Of a stretch of DNA of 64,000 nt, positions 1 through 8,017 are shown piece after piece. Source of the DNA: Paludibacteraceae bacterium (lineage in GTDB: Bacteria > Bacteroidota > Bacteroidia > Bacteroidales > Paludibacteraceae); the NCBI GenBank assembly GCA_017450685.1, contig JAFSTB010000003.1, positions 1 through 64,000 of the forward strand. Direction: 5' to 3'. Under the pieces are notes generated by a model. That model had not been told where the DNA came from. It worked only from the letters and a program-made list of their open reading frames with translations, and made no database searches. Within the stretch, counting starts at the first letter, position 1. Each line of letters starts with the position of its first letter. The position numbers were made by a program, and so were the translations under genes.

Positions 1-90
1 ATAAAATATCAATTTTGAATCCGTAGGTATGGTTTTTCTATCAGAATTTAACTATTAGTGGCAAAAATATAACAAAAAAGTGCGCAGATA

Positions 91-122
91 TTTGCACACT
101 TGCTTTCTTTGTTTTACCTTTG
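91..122 (+). promoter_or_regulatory. Bacteroidota-type promoter P1
   Basis: TTTG at 91-94 and TACCTTTG at 115-122 are separated by 20 bases, the standard Bacteroidota -33/-7 arrangement. The expected transcript start is near 126, just before the hairpin at 141-187. The nearest gene on this strand is rlmD, over 300 bases away. Confidence 0.6.
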
Positions 123-140
123 CCGCTGTTAGAGAACAAA

Positions 141-187
141 AAGACTTGTCCCAACAAAACCGTTCGGTTTTGTTGGGACAAGTTCTT
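141..187. repeat. Long perfect hairpin (18 bp stem, GTTC loop)
   Basis: Bases 144-161 and 166-183 are exact reverse complements around a four-base GTTC loop, with three further pairs outside after one bulged base. A plus-strand transcript from P1 would fold this within its first 60 bases. On the minus strand the stem is followed by CTTTTTG, so it could end minus-strand transcription, but no minus-strand gene lies upstream. It could be an attenuator, a small RNA or a relic of a miniature mobile element. Confidence 0.6.
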
Positions 188-277
188 ATAAATACCTGAT
201 AAACAGTACGACATAAGTTCACCTCTAAACCTCATAAAACCGACAAACATTTTGTTCGGCAACAACTGCCTACAATC

Positions 278-348
278 AAAAACAACCGCATAGCCCTAAA
301 ACGGCACCAAGGCTAAAAACAGCGGCATAAACTAAAAATAACCGCATA
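278..348 (+). repeat. Three imperfect 15-base repeats upstream of rlmD promoter
   Basis: Copies are AAAAACAACCGCATA at 278-292, AAAAACAGCGGCATA at 315-329 and AAAAATAACCGCATA at 334-348. The last ends two bases before the -33 element of promoter P2. Spacing (37 then 19 bases) and placement resemble binding sites for an activator or repressor. The binding role is inferred. Confidence 0.45.
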
Positions 349-350
349 AA

Positions 351-381
351 TTGTATAAGTAAGGAAAAATCAATACCTTTG
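351..381 (+). promoter_or_regulatory. Promoter P2 for rlmD
   Basis: TTG at 351-353, a 20-base spacer and TACCTTTG at 374-381. The expected start near 386 leaves a leader of about 65 bases before the rlmD start codon at 452. Confidence 0.65.
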
Positions 382-451
382 CCGCGTATTTGGAGCGCGG
401 TCGTTCTCGTCCGCAACTTACTGAAGCATTTTTTGTTCATAACCGACCGTA

Positions 452-1867
452 ATGAAAAAGAAGAACTTACCCTTACTTGAGCATATCACTATCACCGGCA
501 TAGCAGCCGAAGGCAAGGCTCTTGCGCGCGTGGACGATCAGGTGGTTTTTGTGCCGTATTGTGTACCGGGAGACGTGGTGGATCTGCAAGTGACGAAAAA
601 GAAACATTCGTTTATGGAAGCCCGCGTGGCAAGACTTATCACGCCAGCCGAACAACGATGTGAACCTGTATGCCGGCACTATGGCACATGCGGCGGATGT
701 AAATGGCAGATATTACCTTATGCCGAACAACTCAAATGGAAGCAGCAACAGGTGACAGACAACCTTCAACGAATAGGCAAGATCCCTTTGCCCGACATCT
801 CACCCATCATCGGCAGCCGACAGCAATATGAGTATCGCAATAAGTTGGAGTTCACCTTTGCCGACCACAAATGGCTCACCTCTGAACAGATGCGTGAAGG
901 CATACCTTTTGAGCCGGGAGTAGGTTTTCACATCCCCAACTGCTTCGACAAAGTGCTGGACATAGAGCAATGTCATCTTATGCCCGACATCAACAACCGT
1001 TTGCGGCTCTTTATCAAGCGTTTCGCACTCAACAACGATATGACTTTCTACAACGAGCACACCCATACCGGTCAGTTGCGAACGATGGTCATACGCACCA
1101 ACGACCTACAGGAGGTGATGCTTATTCTGGTGTTTGGCGAACCGCTGACAGAAACAGGCAACAGGCTCTTAGACGCTGTCCATCAAGCCTTCCCTGAGGT
1201 GATAAGCCTTATGTATTGCATCAACGAGAAGATGAACGACACCATTGGCGACCAACAAGTGATGGTGTGGGCAGGACAGGATCACCTGATCGAACACATG
1301 GAAGACCTGCAGTTTAAGGTCGGACCCAAATCATTCTACCAAACGAACACACATCAGGCCTACGAACTATATAAGGTGGCACGCCGTTTTGCTTTCGAGG
1401 GTGAGTCCGCCTTTTCGCAACCACTCATCTACGACCTCTATACCGGCACCGGCACCATCGCTAATTTTGTGGCAAGACAAGCCGCCAAAGTGATAGGCAT
1501 AGAGTATGTTCCCGAAGCCATAGAGGATGCCAAAATCAATTCCGACATCAATGGTATTACCAACACCGAGTTCTATGCCGGTGATATGAAAGACATACTG
1601 ACCGACGGTTTTATCTCCCTTCACGGCAAACCCGATGTTATCATTACCGACCCGCCACGCGCAGGTATGCATGAAGATGTGGTGAAGGTCATTCTCAATG
1701 CCGAACCGCAAAAGATTGTCTATGTCAGTTGCAACCCTGCCACACAGGCACGCGACCTCGCATTGTTAGACGCTAAATATCAGGTAATGGCAGTGCAACC
1801 TGTTGATATGTTTCCTCACACCCAGCACGTGGAAAACGTGGTATTGCTCAAAAGAAAAGACCATTAA
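452..1867 (+). CDS. rlmD: 23S rRNA (uracil-5-)-methyltransferase RlmD
   Basis: A SAM-dependent RNA methyltransferase of the TrmA/RumA family that makes 5-methyluridine, most likely at the RlmD position of 23S rRNA. An N-terminal TRAM-type RNA-binding domain covers about residues 8-65. Four cysteines that fit the family's 4Fe-4S ligands follow: C70 or C74, C80, C83 and C174. The C-terminal Rossmann domain carries TDPPRAGM and the catalytic cysteine C427 in YVSCNP. Length (471 residues) is normal. The Bacteroidota paralogues RlmC/RlmD/TrmA are hard to separate by eye, so the substrate uridine is not certain. First gene of a run with the ROK kinase and deacetylase. Confidence 0.88.
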   Translation: MKKKNLPLLEHITITGIAAEGKALARVDDQVVFVPYCVPGDVVDLQVTKKKHSFMEARVARLITPAEQRCEPVCRHYGTCGGCKWQILPYAEQLKWKQQQVTDNLQRIGKIPLPDISPIIGSRQQYEYRNKLEFTFADHKWLTSEQMREGIPFEPGVGFHIPNCFDKVLDIEQCHLMPDINNRLRLFIKRFALNNDMTFYNEHTHTGQLRTMVIRTNDLQEVMLILVFGEPLTETGNRLLDAVHQAFPEVISLMYCINEKMNDTIGDQQVMVWAGQDHLIEHMEDLQFKVGPKSFYQTNTHQAYELYKVARRFAFEGESAFSQPLIYDLYTGTGTIANFVARQAAKVIGIEYVPEAIEDAKINSDINGITNTEFYAGDMKDILTDGFISLHGKPDVIITDPPRAGMHEDVVKVILNAEPQKIVYVSCNPATQARDLALLDAKYQVMAVQPVDMFPHTQHVENVVLLKRKDH

Positions 1868-1891
1868 CCCAAACTTAAAAATACCTTTACT

Positions 1892-2875
1892 ATGGAAAAG
1901 CCTTACGTTATCGGAATCGACATGGGTGGCACCAACACCAAGTTCGGTCTTGTTGATGCACGCGGCAATGTGCTCAACTCTTCGTCCATCAAGACACAAC
2001 AGTACACCGACATCAACCTCTACTGCGACACGCTGTGCCACGAGATGATGAAGTTGGTGGATGCACAAGGCGGTATCGACCTCGTGCGCGGCGTAGGTGC
2101 AGGAGCACCTAACGGCAATTATTACACCGGCAACATTGAGAACGCTGCCAACCTGCCTTGGAAAGGGATAGTACCTTTCTCTGAGATGATATCCGAGCGT
2201 ATGGGCGTTCCATGCCGTACTACCAACGATGCCAATGCAGCCGCTATGGGTGAGATGACCTACGGCGCTGCCAAAGGAATGAAGAACTTCATTATGATTA
2301 CTCTTGGCACCGGCGTGGGCTCAGGTATAGTCATCGACGGCAAGGTGGTCTATGGTCACGACGGTTTTGCAGGTGAGTTAGGACACACAAAGATCATACG
2401 CGACAGTTCGGCACGTCTCTGCGGCTGCGGACAGAGAGGGTGCATCGAAGCATACGCCTCTGCCAACGGCGTGGCACGTACCGCACAAGAATGGCTGCAA
2501 ACAACCGACAGACCATCTATCCTAAGACAACTGCCTATAGCCGACATCACTTCCAAAGATGTGTTCGATGCCGCTATGCAAGGCGACGAACTGGCAAAAG
2601 AGATCTTCCAATACACCGGCACTCTGCTCGGACAGAAACTGGCGGACTTCATCGCTTTCTCCGCTCCCGAAGCCATCATCCTCTTCGGCGGACTGACCAA
2701 AGCAGGCGACATACTCAAACGACCCATCGAAGAGTCGATGAACCAAAACGTGGTGCGCTTCTGGAAGAACAAAGTCAAACTGCTCTTCTCCACCCTCAAA
2801 GACTCCGACGCGGCTATCCTCGGTGCTTCAGCACTCGTATGGGACGTGCAAGCACATGCCCCAATGAGCAAATAA
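1892..2875 (+). CDS. ROK family sugar kinase (glucokinase-like)
   Basis: A cytoplasmic ATP-dependent hexose kinase of the ROK family, probably phosphorylating glucose or a related sugar. The phosphate loop DMGGTNTKFG lies at residues 10-19, the catalytic aspartate is D113 in the TNDAN motif, and the structural zinc site is H165 with C177, C179 and C184 (CGCGQRGC). Full family length of 327 residues. It begins 24 bases after rlmD and ends four bases before the deacetylase gene, so the three are probably co-transcribed. Sugar specificity cannot be read from sequence; N-acetylated hexoses are also possible. Confidence 0.85.
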   Translation: MEKPYVIGIDMGGTNTKFGLVDARGNVLNSSSIKTQQYTDINLYCDTLCHEMMKLVDAQGGIDLVRGVGAGAPNGNYYTGNIENAANLPWKGIVPFSEMISERMGVPCRTTNDANAAAMGEMTYGAAKGMKNFIMITLGTGVGSGIVIDGKVVYGHDGFAGELGHTKIIRDSSARLCGCGQRGCIEAYASANGVARTAQEWLQTTDRPSILRQLPIADITSKDVFDAAMQGDELAKEIFQYTGTLLGQKLADFIAFSAPEAIILFGGLTKAGDILKRPIEESMNQNVVRFWKNKVKLLFSTLKDSDAAILGASALVWDVQAHAPMSK

Positions 2876-2879
2876 AAGA

Positions 2880-3527
2880 ATGAAACGAATACTTTATCAG
2901 TTCCCTACGTGGCTTCAACGCCTCGTTTATAAAGACGCTCTGTGGCGTGGTGACACCACCCGCAGATACGTCTATCTCACTTTCGACGACGGACCGGTGA
3001 CTGAAGTGACACCGCAAGTGCTTGATATACTGGACCAATACAATGTCAAAGCCACTTTCTTTTGGGTGGGCGAGAACCTTATCAAGTATCCGCATTTAGC
3101 ACAAGAGGTGGTCAGACGCGGACACCAAGTGGGCAACCATACCTACAACCATATATCCGGTTGGCAGACCTCACACAAACGATATATCGACAATATCCTC
3201 AAGACCGACGATATCATGCGTGACACCTTAGGTCCGCAATGGCAGCCCTCACACCTGTTCCGACCACCCTATGGCAAGGCAGGACAAAGGATGCATAAAT
3301 GGCTCAAAGACAATGGATATAAGGTGGTGCTGTGGGACGTGGTAACACACGACTACAACCCTCATTACAGCCCCAAACGAATAGAACAGATAGTGCTCCG
3401 ATATGTCCGCAACGGCAGCATACTGCTCTTGCACGACAGCCTCAAATCGAAAGACAACACCTTGGCATTGCTACCCTCGCTCATTCACCGACTGCAACTG
3501 GAAGGATATGAGTTCTTAACACTCTGA
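2880..3527 (+). CDS. Polysaccharide deacetylase (NodB homology domain, CE4)
   Basis: A carbohydrate esterase family 4 metal-dependent deacetylase, acting on N-acetylated glycans such as peptidoglycan, chitin-like oligomers or exopolysaccharide. All five family motifs are visible: TFDDGP at 34-39, the zinc pair H87 and H91 in NHTYNH, RPPYG from R128, a WDV segment and LLHD near residue 186. At 215 residues it is almost only the catalytic domain. I see no clear cleavable signal peptide; the N-terminus is amphipathic, so location is uncertain. It ends five bases before the convergent transporter gene, with no obvious terminator between. Confidence 0.85.
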   Translation: MKRILYQFPTWLQRLVYKDALWRGDTTRRYVYLTFDDGPVTEVTPQVLDILDQYNVKATFFWVGENLIKYPHLAQEVVRRGHQVGNHTYNHISGWQTSHKRYIDNILKTDDIMRDTLGPQWQPSHLFRPPYGKAGQRMHKWLKDNGYKVVLWDVVTHDYNPHYSPKRIEQIVLRYVRNGSILLLHDSLKSKDNTLALLPSLIHRLQLEGYEFLTL

Positions 3528-3531
3528 AAAC

Positions 3532-4539
3532 CTACCTCGTGCGCATACGCCATAGTTGGTAGGAGTTGAACAGGTTCTGCACCACCATATAAGCAGCCGG
3601 ACCGATAGCGGTCAGAGGAAGCAAATAGGTTTGCGCCATCCATATAGCAAGGGTGGTGTTTTTTTGTCCTAATGCCTGACCTGCCGTTAGGCGAGAGATA
3701 CCGGCTTTCGTCTTTGGTGCGGCAGCAGGATTGATGACCACATCCTGATAATCAGCGCCGTGACTGCCTGCCGGAAAATGCTCGCCTATATACCAACCCA
3801 ACATAAACTGCACGGCGCAACTGACACCGGCACCTATCACCATACCTGCCAATGCCACTCCGTCTAACGGCTCATTAACCAACGTGTTCACTATCTGACC
3901 CATCAATATCACTATGGTGCCAACCCACAGATAGAAAGGCCATTGCGACATGCGCGTAGGCAAAACGAACTCGCCACCCTCTTTGCGGTGAGCGTAGTTC
4001 CACACAAGACGAAGCAACCATGCACTGAGGAAAGGTCCTAACAGAAGAGGTCCTACACGACGCAGGATAAGCCACGATGCCATACAGAAAGTCATACCTT
4101 CCACCGTATGTACCAAAGGGAAAAAGACGGGTACGACAACAGCCGTGGCAAGATTGCTGATGAGAGTGAAGGTGGTGAGGTTCTGTATGCTGCCACCCAA
4201 CTTACCGGCAATGATAGGTGCGGCGGTGGCGGTGGGCATAAGGAAACAGAGCATAGCACTCTGAGCAATAAGCGGATGACTAATCAAAGGACAACGCCTG
4301 CCTAACCATAACAATAAGTAATAGACACCTATGGCAAGACACAGTTGCACCGTCAAGGCTATGATATGCCACTTATGCAGACGCAAATCCAAAGGATTGA
4401 CCTTGCAGAAGGTGAAGAAGAGCATAAAAAAGATCATCGTGGGCAGCAACGGCGTGAGATGCCTGAAGACGGGAAAACCGATAGCACCCACCACTATCGA
4501 CACAAACAAGGCATATCGGTCAAACCACTTCAAAAACAT
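3532..4539 (-). CDS. BASS-family (bile acid:sodium symporter-like) transporter
   Basis: An inner-membrane protein of about ten hydrophobic segments related to the bile acid:sodium symporter superfamily. The segment with MPTATAAPI near residue 105 resembles the family's substrate-binding crossover region. I start it at the methionine at 4539 (335 residues); an upstream in-frame methionine at 4563 would add eight charged residues. Last gene of the minus-strand run after the sugar transferase. The substrate is unknown; relatives carry bile acids, pantoate, pyruvate or other organic anions. Confidence 0.65.
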   Translation of the reverse strand: MFLKWFDRYALFVSIVVGAIGFPVFRHLTPLLPTMIFFMLFFTFCKVNPLDLRLHKWHIIALTVQLCLAIGVYYLLLWLGRRCPLISHPLIAQSAMLCFLMPTATAAPIIAGKLGGSIQNLTTFTLISNLATAVVVPVFFPLVHTVEGMTFCMASWLILRRVGPLLLGPFLSAWLLRLVWNYAHRKEGGEFVLPTRMSQWPFYLWVGTIVILMGQIVNTLVNEPLDGVALAGMVIGAGVSCAVQFMLGWYIGEHFPAGSHGADYQDVVINPAAAPKTKAGISRLTAGQALGQKNTTLAIWMAQTYLLPLTAIGPAAYMVVQNLFNSYQLWRMRTR

Positions 4540-4587
4540 CTGTTTCTCTCTTTCCCTCGCCATTCAAAGCGAGACGTTTCTTCGCCA

Positions 4588-6090
4588 TTAAGCACTATGC
4601 ATACGCTTAAACAGTATCGAGCGCATGGTCAGGAAGAAATACTTGCAATCGGTCAGCCACGGATGACGGAAATACTCATCCAAATACTTATTCTCACTCT
4701 CGCACAACTCCTCGAAGGTCTTTGGGTGGTCGATATAGAAAGGCGGAATGAGTCCTGGTTTGCACTGCGTGCGTTTCTCTTGCAAATCAGCAGGATAGGT
4801 GTCGAACATCGTCTTCGAGAGCGGACGCACACCCACCAACTTGACATCGCCTTTGAGCCAGTTCCACAACATAGGCAGTTCGTCTAACCAATAGCGACGG
4901 AAGAAACGACCCCAAGAGGTGATACGAAAATCGTCGTCACTCTTATCGGCTATGTTCATACCGCCACGACGGTCAAACACATATTTCTGTATATACTCCG
5001 AATAGGGGTGCATAGTGCGCAACTTATAGAACATCACCATCTGCTTATATTGGCACACGCGAGGCAGTTTGATAAGCGGACCATACACTTTGAGTTGTTC
5101 TTGCTCGTAGGGCTGCGAATGACGACGCGCAAACACATACTCTATATGCCCCATCGGGACAATCTTCTCCACCTCAAAACCGCAATAATAGAGCCTGCCT
5201 AACACTTCGGCTTTCGACAACATACGCTTCCTGCCTTTCGTCACATCATAATACAAACGCGACATAAGCATCAAACGAGGCAGGATACGCTTCCAAAAGA
5301 ACCACAACGAATAGACAATATAATTGATGCCACGAGGATAACGCTGCAAGATCTTCGCCTTGACATATTGTTGCGGACGATAGCAACATACATACCTGCC
5401 ATCATCGGGCAATTTCTGATTGACAATGCAGAAACGCCTGTTGATACCTTTGGCATCGTTAAGCAAGGTCAAGTCCACTAAGGTATCGTACTGATAGTCT
5501 TGTATCTGCATAAAAGAGAAACGGTCGCGATTAGCCACCACTTTTGTGCGCTTATTGTCCAACCGTGCCTCACTAAGCAACATCTGATAATCGTCCTCCG
5601 TGGTTAGCGACAACACAGCCTGATGCACCGTCTCCAACGACTCAGCACTGCGCCTTCCGTCAGGATTGCGAACAACGGCATTACGGCGATGCTCTATCTC
5701 CATCTTGGGGACGGTCATATTAAGTGCATACTTCCAATAGTGCTTGATAACCAACGAGACAAAGTTGATGATCATCACTATCCCCACCTGCCATAACGCC
5801 ACTATCAGCGACAAACCGTAACTCAAACGAGGCAAGACCTGCCACGTGAGCAACATCAGTCCGCCACCTGTCAAGACAAGACTCAACAACTCCTGCCATA
5901 ACCAACGCTCCTTATAGGACGAACGGTACTTCAGGCATACCAAACCCAACACTATCCACACACCCATCATAGCGGCAAACAGCGTCATATAATCGCTGAT
6001 TATCGCTTTCTCAGCCAACAGACGCCAAGCAATACAGATGGCGGCTGCCAACACCCATATCAATATGTCGGATAGAATACGCCTAAACAT
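4588..6090 (-). CDS. Polyprenyl-phosphate sugar transferase (initiating glycosyltransferase)
   Basis: Transfers a sugar-1-phosphate from a nucleotide sugar to undecaprenyl phosphate, the first step of exopolysaccharide or O-antigen synthesis. About four membrane segments lie in residues 1-115. A long middle region (about 120-330) has no clear match and is only vaguely like a degenerate methyltransferase fold. The catalytic bacterial sugar transferase domain fills about 340-500, with FYKLRTM, DDDFRITSWGRFFR, DELPMLWNWLKGD and GVRPLS. The 500-residue form with a large central insert occurs in Bacteroidales. It starts three bases after the deacetylase-like gene. The priming sugar is unknown. Confidence 0.85.
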   Translation of the reverse strand: MFRRILSDILIWVLAAAICIAWRLLAEKAIISDYMTLFAAMMGVWIVLGLVCLKYRSSYKERWLWQELLSLVLTGGGLMLLTWQVLPRLSYGLSLIVALWQVGIVMIINFVSLVIKHYWKYALNMTVPKMEIEHRRNAVVRNPDGRRSAESLETVHQAVLSLTTEDDYQMLLSEARLDNKRTKVVANRDRFSFMQIQDYQYDTLVDLTLLNDAKGINRRFCIVNQKLPDDGRYVCCYRPQQYVKAKILQRYPRGINYIVYSLWFFWKRILPRLMLMSRLYYDVTKGRKRMLSKAEVLGRLYYCGFEVEKIVPMGHIEYVFARRHSQPYEQEQLKVYGPLIKLPRVCQYKQMVMFYKLRTMHPYSEYIQKYVFDRRGGMNIADKSDDDFRITSWGRFFRRYWLDELPMLWNWLKGDVKLVGVRPLSKTMFDTYPADLQEKRTQCKPGLIPPFYIDHPKTFEELCESENKYLDEYFRHPWLTDCKYFFLTMRSILFKRMHSA

Positions 6091-6093
6091 ACA

Positions 6094-6921
6094 CTACGCA
6101 CCTAAACGGATGATAATACGCTTCACTATGTTCTTCATGGTCTGTGTCACTCTCTCTTTAAGCCACGGCAACCACCTGTCTTCCCACCTCTGCGGATGGG
6201 TGGTGATCATCACTTTACCACCCGCAAACGGTCCTTCATTGGCTGATAAGGCTTTCACTATGTCATCTGTAGTGTGATACACCCAACCGCGACGCTCCCA
6301 CTCACCCTGCATCGACACCTTATCACGCACCGACACACAAAAACCGTCCCAACGACCACCGGTGTCCGTCAGATAAAAGACCTTGCGCCAATCAACATCG
6401 AAATACGGCTCACCTATTAGACCATAGCGGCGATAGTCATACTCACCGCCGTCAACGCGACTGCCGTCAGCCGACAGCCATAGGTCGCGACCGTCATAAC
6501 GATGCGCAGGTGCACCATGCATACAACAAGTGCGAACCGAATAGAACTGACGGAAATATGCCAAATGGCTAATGAACGACTGCAATGCCTGCACCTTATC
6601 GCCCTTGCACAGCGTCATATCCTCATAGTGGTAACCTATCTCATGACCCAATGCCGCTATCTGACGAATGATATGAGGCTTATTGCTCTCATCCACTATG
6701 CGAAAATAGTAGGAGGCACGAACGCCTAAACGCTTCTCTATCTGAGCCGTAAGCAGACTTTGCTCAGGACGCTTATCCACATCATGACGCAAGATAACCA
6801 CCTTGTCCGTATCTGAGTACGAACCTGTCAGATAGTCCTCAAAGGCTATCATACGATAACCGGCGGCAACGAACGCCTGCAACAAGTGCTTATATGTATA
6901 TAAGGTGAAGTCGCGCATCAA
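6094..6921 (-). CDS. Polysaccharide deacetylase-like protein
   Basis: A divergent NodB-fold protein of 275 residues. It keeps the first motif as LRHDVDKRP (about 45-53), a GHEIGYHYED metal-site segment and a buried CCMHGAPAHRYD segment. No signal peptide is seen, so it probably works in the cytoplasm or at the inner membrane face. It overlaps the end of the upstream nuclease gene by four bases (ATGA type) and precedes the sugar transferase by three bases, which suggests translational coupling and a role in the same glycan pathway. Deacetylase activity is inferred only; some such proteins are hydrolases of other kinds. Confidence 0.6.
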   Translation of the reverse strand: MMRDFTLYTYKHLLQAFVAAGYRMIAFEDYLTGSYSDTDKVVILRHDVDKRPEQSLLTAQIEKRLGVRASYYFRIVDESNKPHIIRQIAALGHEIGYHYEDMTLCKGDKVQALQSFISHLAYFRQFYSVRTCCMHGAPAHRYDGRDLWLSADGSRVDGGEYDYRRYGLIGEPYFDVDWRKVFYLTDTGGRWDGFCVSVRDKVSMQGEWERRGWVYHTTDDIVKALSANEGPFAGGKVMITTHPQRWEDRWLPWLKERVTQTMKNIVKRIIIRLGA

Positions 6922-7709
6922 CGGTATAGGTCGTTCAGTATCTTGGCAAGCCTCACACCCGCACGATACAACTGACGCTCACAGTCGGTATGCCAACGAT
7001 AGATATAATGATAAGTGCTGCCGTCAAAATCGTTTTGATAGGAATAGATGAGTTGCGTAAGATGATAGGTGTCCAGCACCATCTGCTCCACCGTGGCTTC
7101 CTCTGTAGGCTGACGCTCGGCTACAAACTTATCGCACAGATACTGCGCATATTCGGTGTACGAATAGCCCTGCGACTCAATGAGGTTCTGATCCCACACG
7201 CGGTGTAAGTTGGTCTTCTCACCAAACCAACGCATCTTCACTTTGTTGCCGCCAAGGTCGTCCTCATGACCCAAATGCATCGGACAATAACTGTCACCTG
7301 TCAGATGAACCAAAAAAACGAGTGCGTCATGGTCGGAAGGATGAGTGCGCAACACCTGCAACACGCTGTCACGCAAACGCCACAAGTTGCCGCCATGGGT
7401 GGGATAATCGGTCAATGTGCGAAGAACATCCTCGTCGGTCAAACCACCCGGCAGGTCTTGATAATGCCCCGAAAAAGAGGTCTGATGCAGTTCCGTGTCA
7501 CTCTTTATCTCATCAGGCCAATTGGACCAATACACCATACCGTGCTTACCTAACACCTTATCCACTTGCTTAATAGCACGCTTTGACATATACTGATATG
7601 CCACCTGAGCCACTATACGATGACCCTTCTGACCCCACGCCCATACCGACGACGAAAAGCACACTGTAAAAAATAAAACCAACGAAAAAAGACTTAACGA
7701 CCTTTTCAT
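6918..7709 (-). CDS. Exported S1/P1 nuclease
   Basis: A zinc-dependent single-strand nuclease/3'-nucleotidase of the S1/P1 family, likely periplasmic or secreted. The start at 7709 gives a clean signal peptide of about 24 residues ending SVWA, and the mature protein begins WGQKGHRIV, where the N-terminal tryptophan and the following histidine are known zinc ligands in this family. Further ligands lie in HLTGDSYCPMHLGHEDDLGGN and in the NLHRVWD segment. A longer frame from 7895 would bury the signal peptide and lies upstream of the promoter. First gene of the four-gene minus-strand operon. It may scavenge nucleotides or DNA from the surroundings. Confidence 0.88.
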   Translation of the reverse strand: MKRSLSLFSLVLFFTVCFSSSVWAWGQKGHRIVAQVAYQYMSKRAIKQVDKVLGKHGMVYWSNWPDEIKSDTELHQTSFSGHYQDLPGGLTDEDVLRTLTDYPTHGGNLWRLRDSVLQVLRTHPSDHDALVFLVHLTGDSYCPMHLGHEDDLGGNKVKMRWFGEKTNLHRVWDQNLIESQGYSYTEYAQYLCDKFVAERQPTEEATVEQMVLDTYHLTQLIYSYQNDFDGSTYHYIYRWHTDCERQLYRAGVRLAKILNDLYR

Positions 7710-7747
7710 ATCATATCCTTCGTTATACCTTATATATATTCCACTTG

Positions 7748-7779
7748 CAAAGGTACGGCGATTTTCAGTTTTGAGCAAA
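7748..7779 (-). promoter_or_regulatory. Promoter of the nuclease operon
   Basis: On the minus strand TTTG (7776-7779) is followed by 20 bases and TACCTTTG (7748-7755). The start of transcription should fall near 7744, about 35 bases upstream of the nuclease ATG. It supports the short start at 7709. Confidence 0.7.
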
Positions 7780-7805
7780 AAAATGCACAAAAAAATAAGC
7801 ATATA

Positions 7806-7837
7806 TTTGCGCAATAAAAAATCTTGCCTTACCTTTG
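7806..7837 (+). promoter_or_regulatory. Promoter of the adhesin gene cluster
   Basis: TTTG at 7806-7809, 20 bases and TACCTTTG at 7830-7837, a full consensus match that diverges from the nuclease promoter. The expected start near 7842 gives a leader of about 175 bases before the adhesin start codon. Confidence 0.7.
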
Positions 7838-8017
7838 CGGTGCGAAAAGGTAGGTATTGGTGTGCAATAATGCGAACAAACCATTGCCAGAACATACGAG
7901 TTTAGGAGTGAACTAAACCATTTGTAACGAAAAAGGGCGTAACCAATACGCCAAATGATATAACCGAAATTTATACCAAAAATTTGGTTTATTATTAACC
8001 TTAATTAACAAACAAAC
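7838..8017 (+). other. Long 5' leader of the adhesin mRNA
   Basis: The leader has two small inverted repeats: GGCGT at 7936-7940 with ACGCC at 7948-7952, and ACCAAA at 7975-7980 with TTTGGT at 7983-7988, the latter about 30 bases before the start codon. It is AT-rich next to the start. No known riboswitch fold was recognised. It may act in RNA stability or translation control of a highly expressed surface protein. Confidence 0.35.

Larger units (their letters stand above)
1..451. other. Left intergenic region upstream of rlmD
   Basis: No convincing gene is present. The region holds two tandem plus-strand promoters, a long perfect hairpin between them and three imperfect 15-base repeats, each listed separately. 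A minus-strand reading frame at 41-265 runs through the hairpin and looks like chance. Bases 1-90 show nothing I can name; the neighbour to the left lies outside the window. Confidence 0.6.

Noticed and set aside
41..265. Minus-strand frame of 74 codons at the left edge
   Set aside because: It runs across the perfect hairpin and two promoter elements, has no domain or start context, and its composition looks like translated repeat.
278..348. CRISPR array
   Set aside because: Only three imperfect 15-base units with irregular spacing (37 and 19) and no palindromic repeats or cas genes.
3532..4563. Longer start of the BASS transporter
   Set aside because: The eight extra residues are charged and the second methionine at 4539 fits the first membrane segment better; left as an alternative.
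7869..7904. 11-codon upstream ORF in the adhesin leader
   Set aside because: ATG at 7869 opens MRTNHCQNIRV before a stop; too short, no overlap with the gene, and no evidence of selection.
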